DNA from: Aradus depressus
Lineage: Eukaryota > Arthropoda > Insecta > Hemiptera > Aradidae
NCBI GenBank assembly: GCA_963662175.1
Contig: OY759214.1
Coordinates: 79,310,037 to 79,374,036, forward strand
Length of the DNA stretch: 64,000 nt
Reading direction: 5' to 3'
The stretch's first letter is position 1; each line of letters starts with the position of its first letter. This document shows positions 63,457 through 64,000 of the stretch, piece by piece. The notes beneath the pieces are model-generated. The model had not been told where the DNA came from, searched no databases, and saw only the letters and a list, made by a program, of their open reading frames with translations. A program made the position numbers and the translations under genes.

Positions 63457-63769
63457 TCCATCGAATCAATCTAAATCAATTTTTCTATCTTTGATTTTTC
63501 CTCTCTCAAATTTCAACTCGATAACAATACTCTAGAGGTCAGGAGAATTTCTTGCAGTAAGTTTTAGTTTGGAATAGGTAGTCAGTTAGTTCCTACCTTT
63601 ATAGATAACCTGTTTCTAATAAGTACGCATACGCTTTCCTTATTAATTATGAATGAATTAAGTAGCTTGGTATCAGAAGACGAAATGAAGAAATAGTGGA
63701 AATGATTACAAGAGAAAGAAGATAAATATTAGAGTACCAGCAGAAACCTTTATTCCAGTCGTTAGTTGT

Positions 63770-64000
63770 TGCTCTAAACCATGTATGGGCAACCTTTGAC
63801 ATGTTGCGGGCCAAACTTTAGTGTGCAAATACGTTCGCGGGCCGCGTAGATGGTTCAAAATAAAATAACGTCGGACTTTAAAGTAGTGTTCATAATTTTT
63901 AGCGATAGATATCAGACATGAAATAATAAGACAATGTTATTATAATACAATTTATTAAAATAACAAAATGAAATGAAAAAAAATAGGTACAATATTATAA
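63770..64000. mobile_element. Possible hAT-type non-autonomous end
   Basis: 'catgtatgggcaacctttga', 'catgttgcgggccaaacttt' and 'cgttcgcgggccgcgtagat' resemble the ends of certain hAT families with GGGCAAC..GCGGGCC motifs. The window ends before the other end could be seen. Confidence 0.35.

Overview
The window is nuclear DNA from an animal, most likely an insect. It is AT-rich, has no operons or dense coding, and is packed with eukaryotic transposable elements: a Jockey-type LINE, a BEL/Pao LTR element, hAT, mariner and Gypsy-like remnants, tRNA-derived SINEs and several hairpin-ended repeat families. Several SINE copies end in the motif AACCT/AGGTT, which has the same letters as the arthropod telomere repeat TTAGG. 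The species cannot be fixed from the sequence alone. No rRNA gene, genuine tRNA gene or CRISPR array was seen, and no complete host gene.

Layout. 0-10 kb: fragments of two hairpin-ended repeat families, one SINE, a 608-bp hAT deletion derivative with an 8-bp target duplication (3293-3900), and two decayed LINE fragments (6419-6780 minus, about 8440-9300 plus). 10-14.4 kb: a near-complete Jockey-type LINE with open ORF1 and ORF2, preceded by a perfect 52-bp inverted repeat. 14.4-47 kb: almost wholly repeats, including many SINE-1 copies, family-A and family-C hairpin elements, MITE-like family B, a Gypsy-like 5' end with a tRNA-Leu primer site (26.5-27.0 kb), a 140-bp x 4 tandem array (28.76-29.32 kb), a 43-bp x 4 minisatellite (32.9-33.1 kb), and a foldback element with 102-bp arms (42977-43707). 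47.6-53.7 kb: a BEL/Pao LTR retrotransposon on the minus strand, with apparently identical 526-bp LTRs and a long open polyprotein that lacks the reverse-transcriptase core and the end of integrase. 53.7-64 kb: more family-A copies (one carrying a nested mariner relic), SINEs, and possible host exons.

How the parts relate. Only the LINE at 10.3-14.3 kb looks able to encode its own mobility proteins. The SINEs, MITE-like copies, hAT derivative and RT-deleted BEL element would all depend on enzymes supplied in trans. Three splice-bounded, coding-like segments on the plus strand (46633-46686, 58701-58735, 62195-62382) may mean that much of the window is intron of an unidentified host gene. The first two join in frame, but this is weak evidence.

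The least ordinary structures are the hairpin-ended, minisatellite-bearing family A with its look-alike family C, the RT-deleted BEL element with identical LTRs and a triplicated leader repeat, and a SINE whose promoter segment has flipped between 5-bp inverted repeats.
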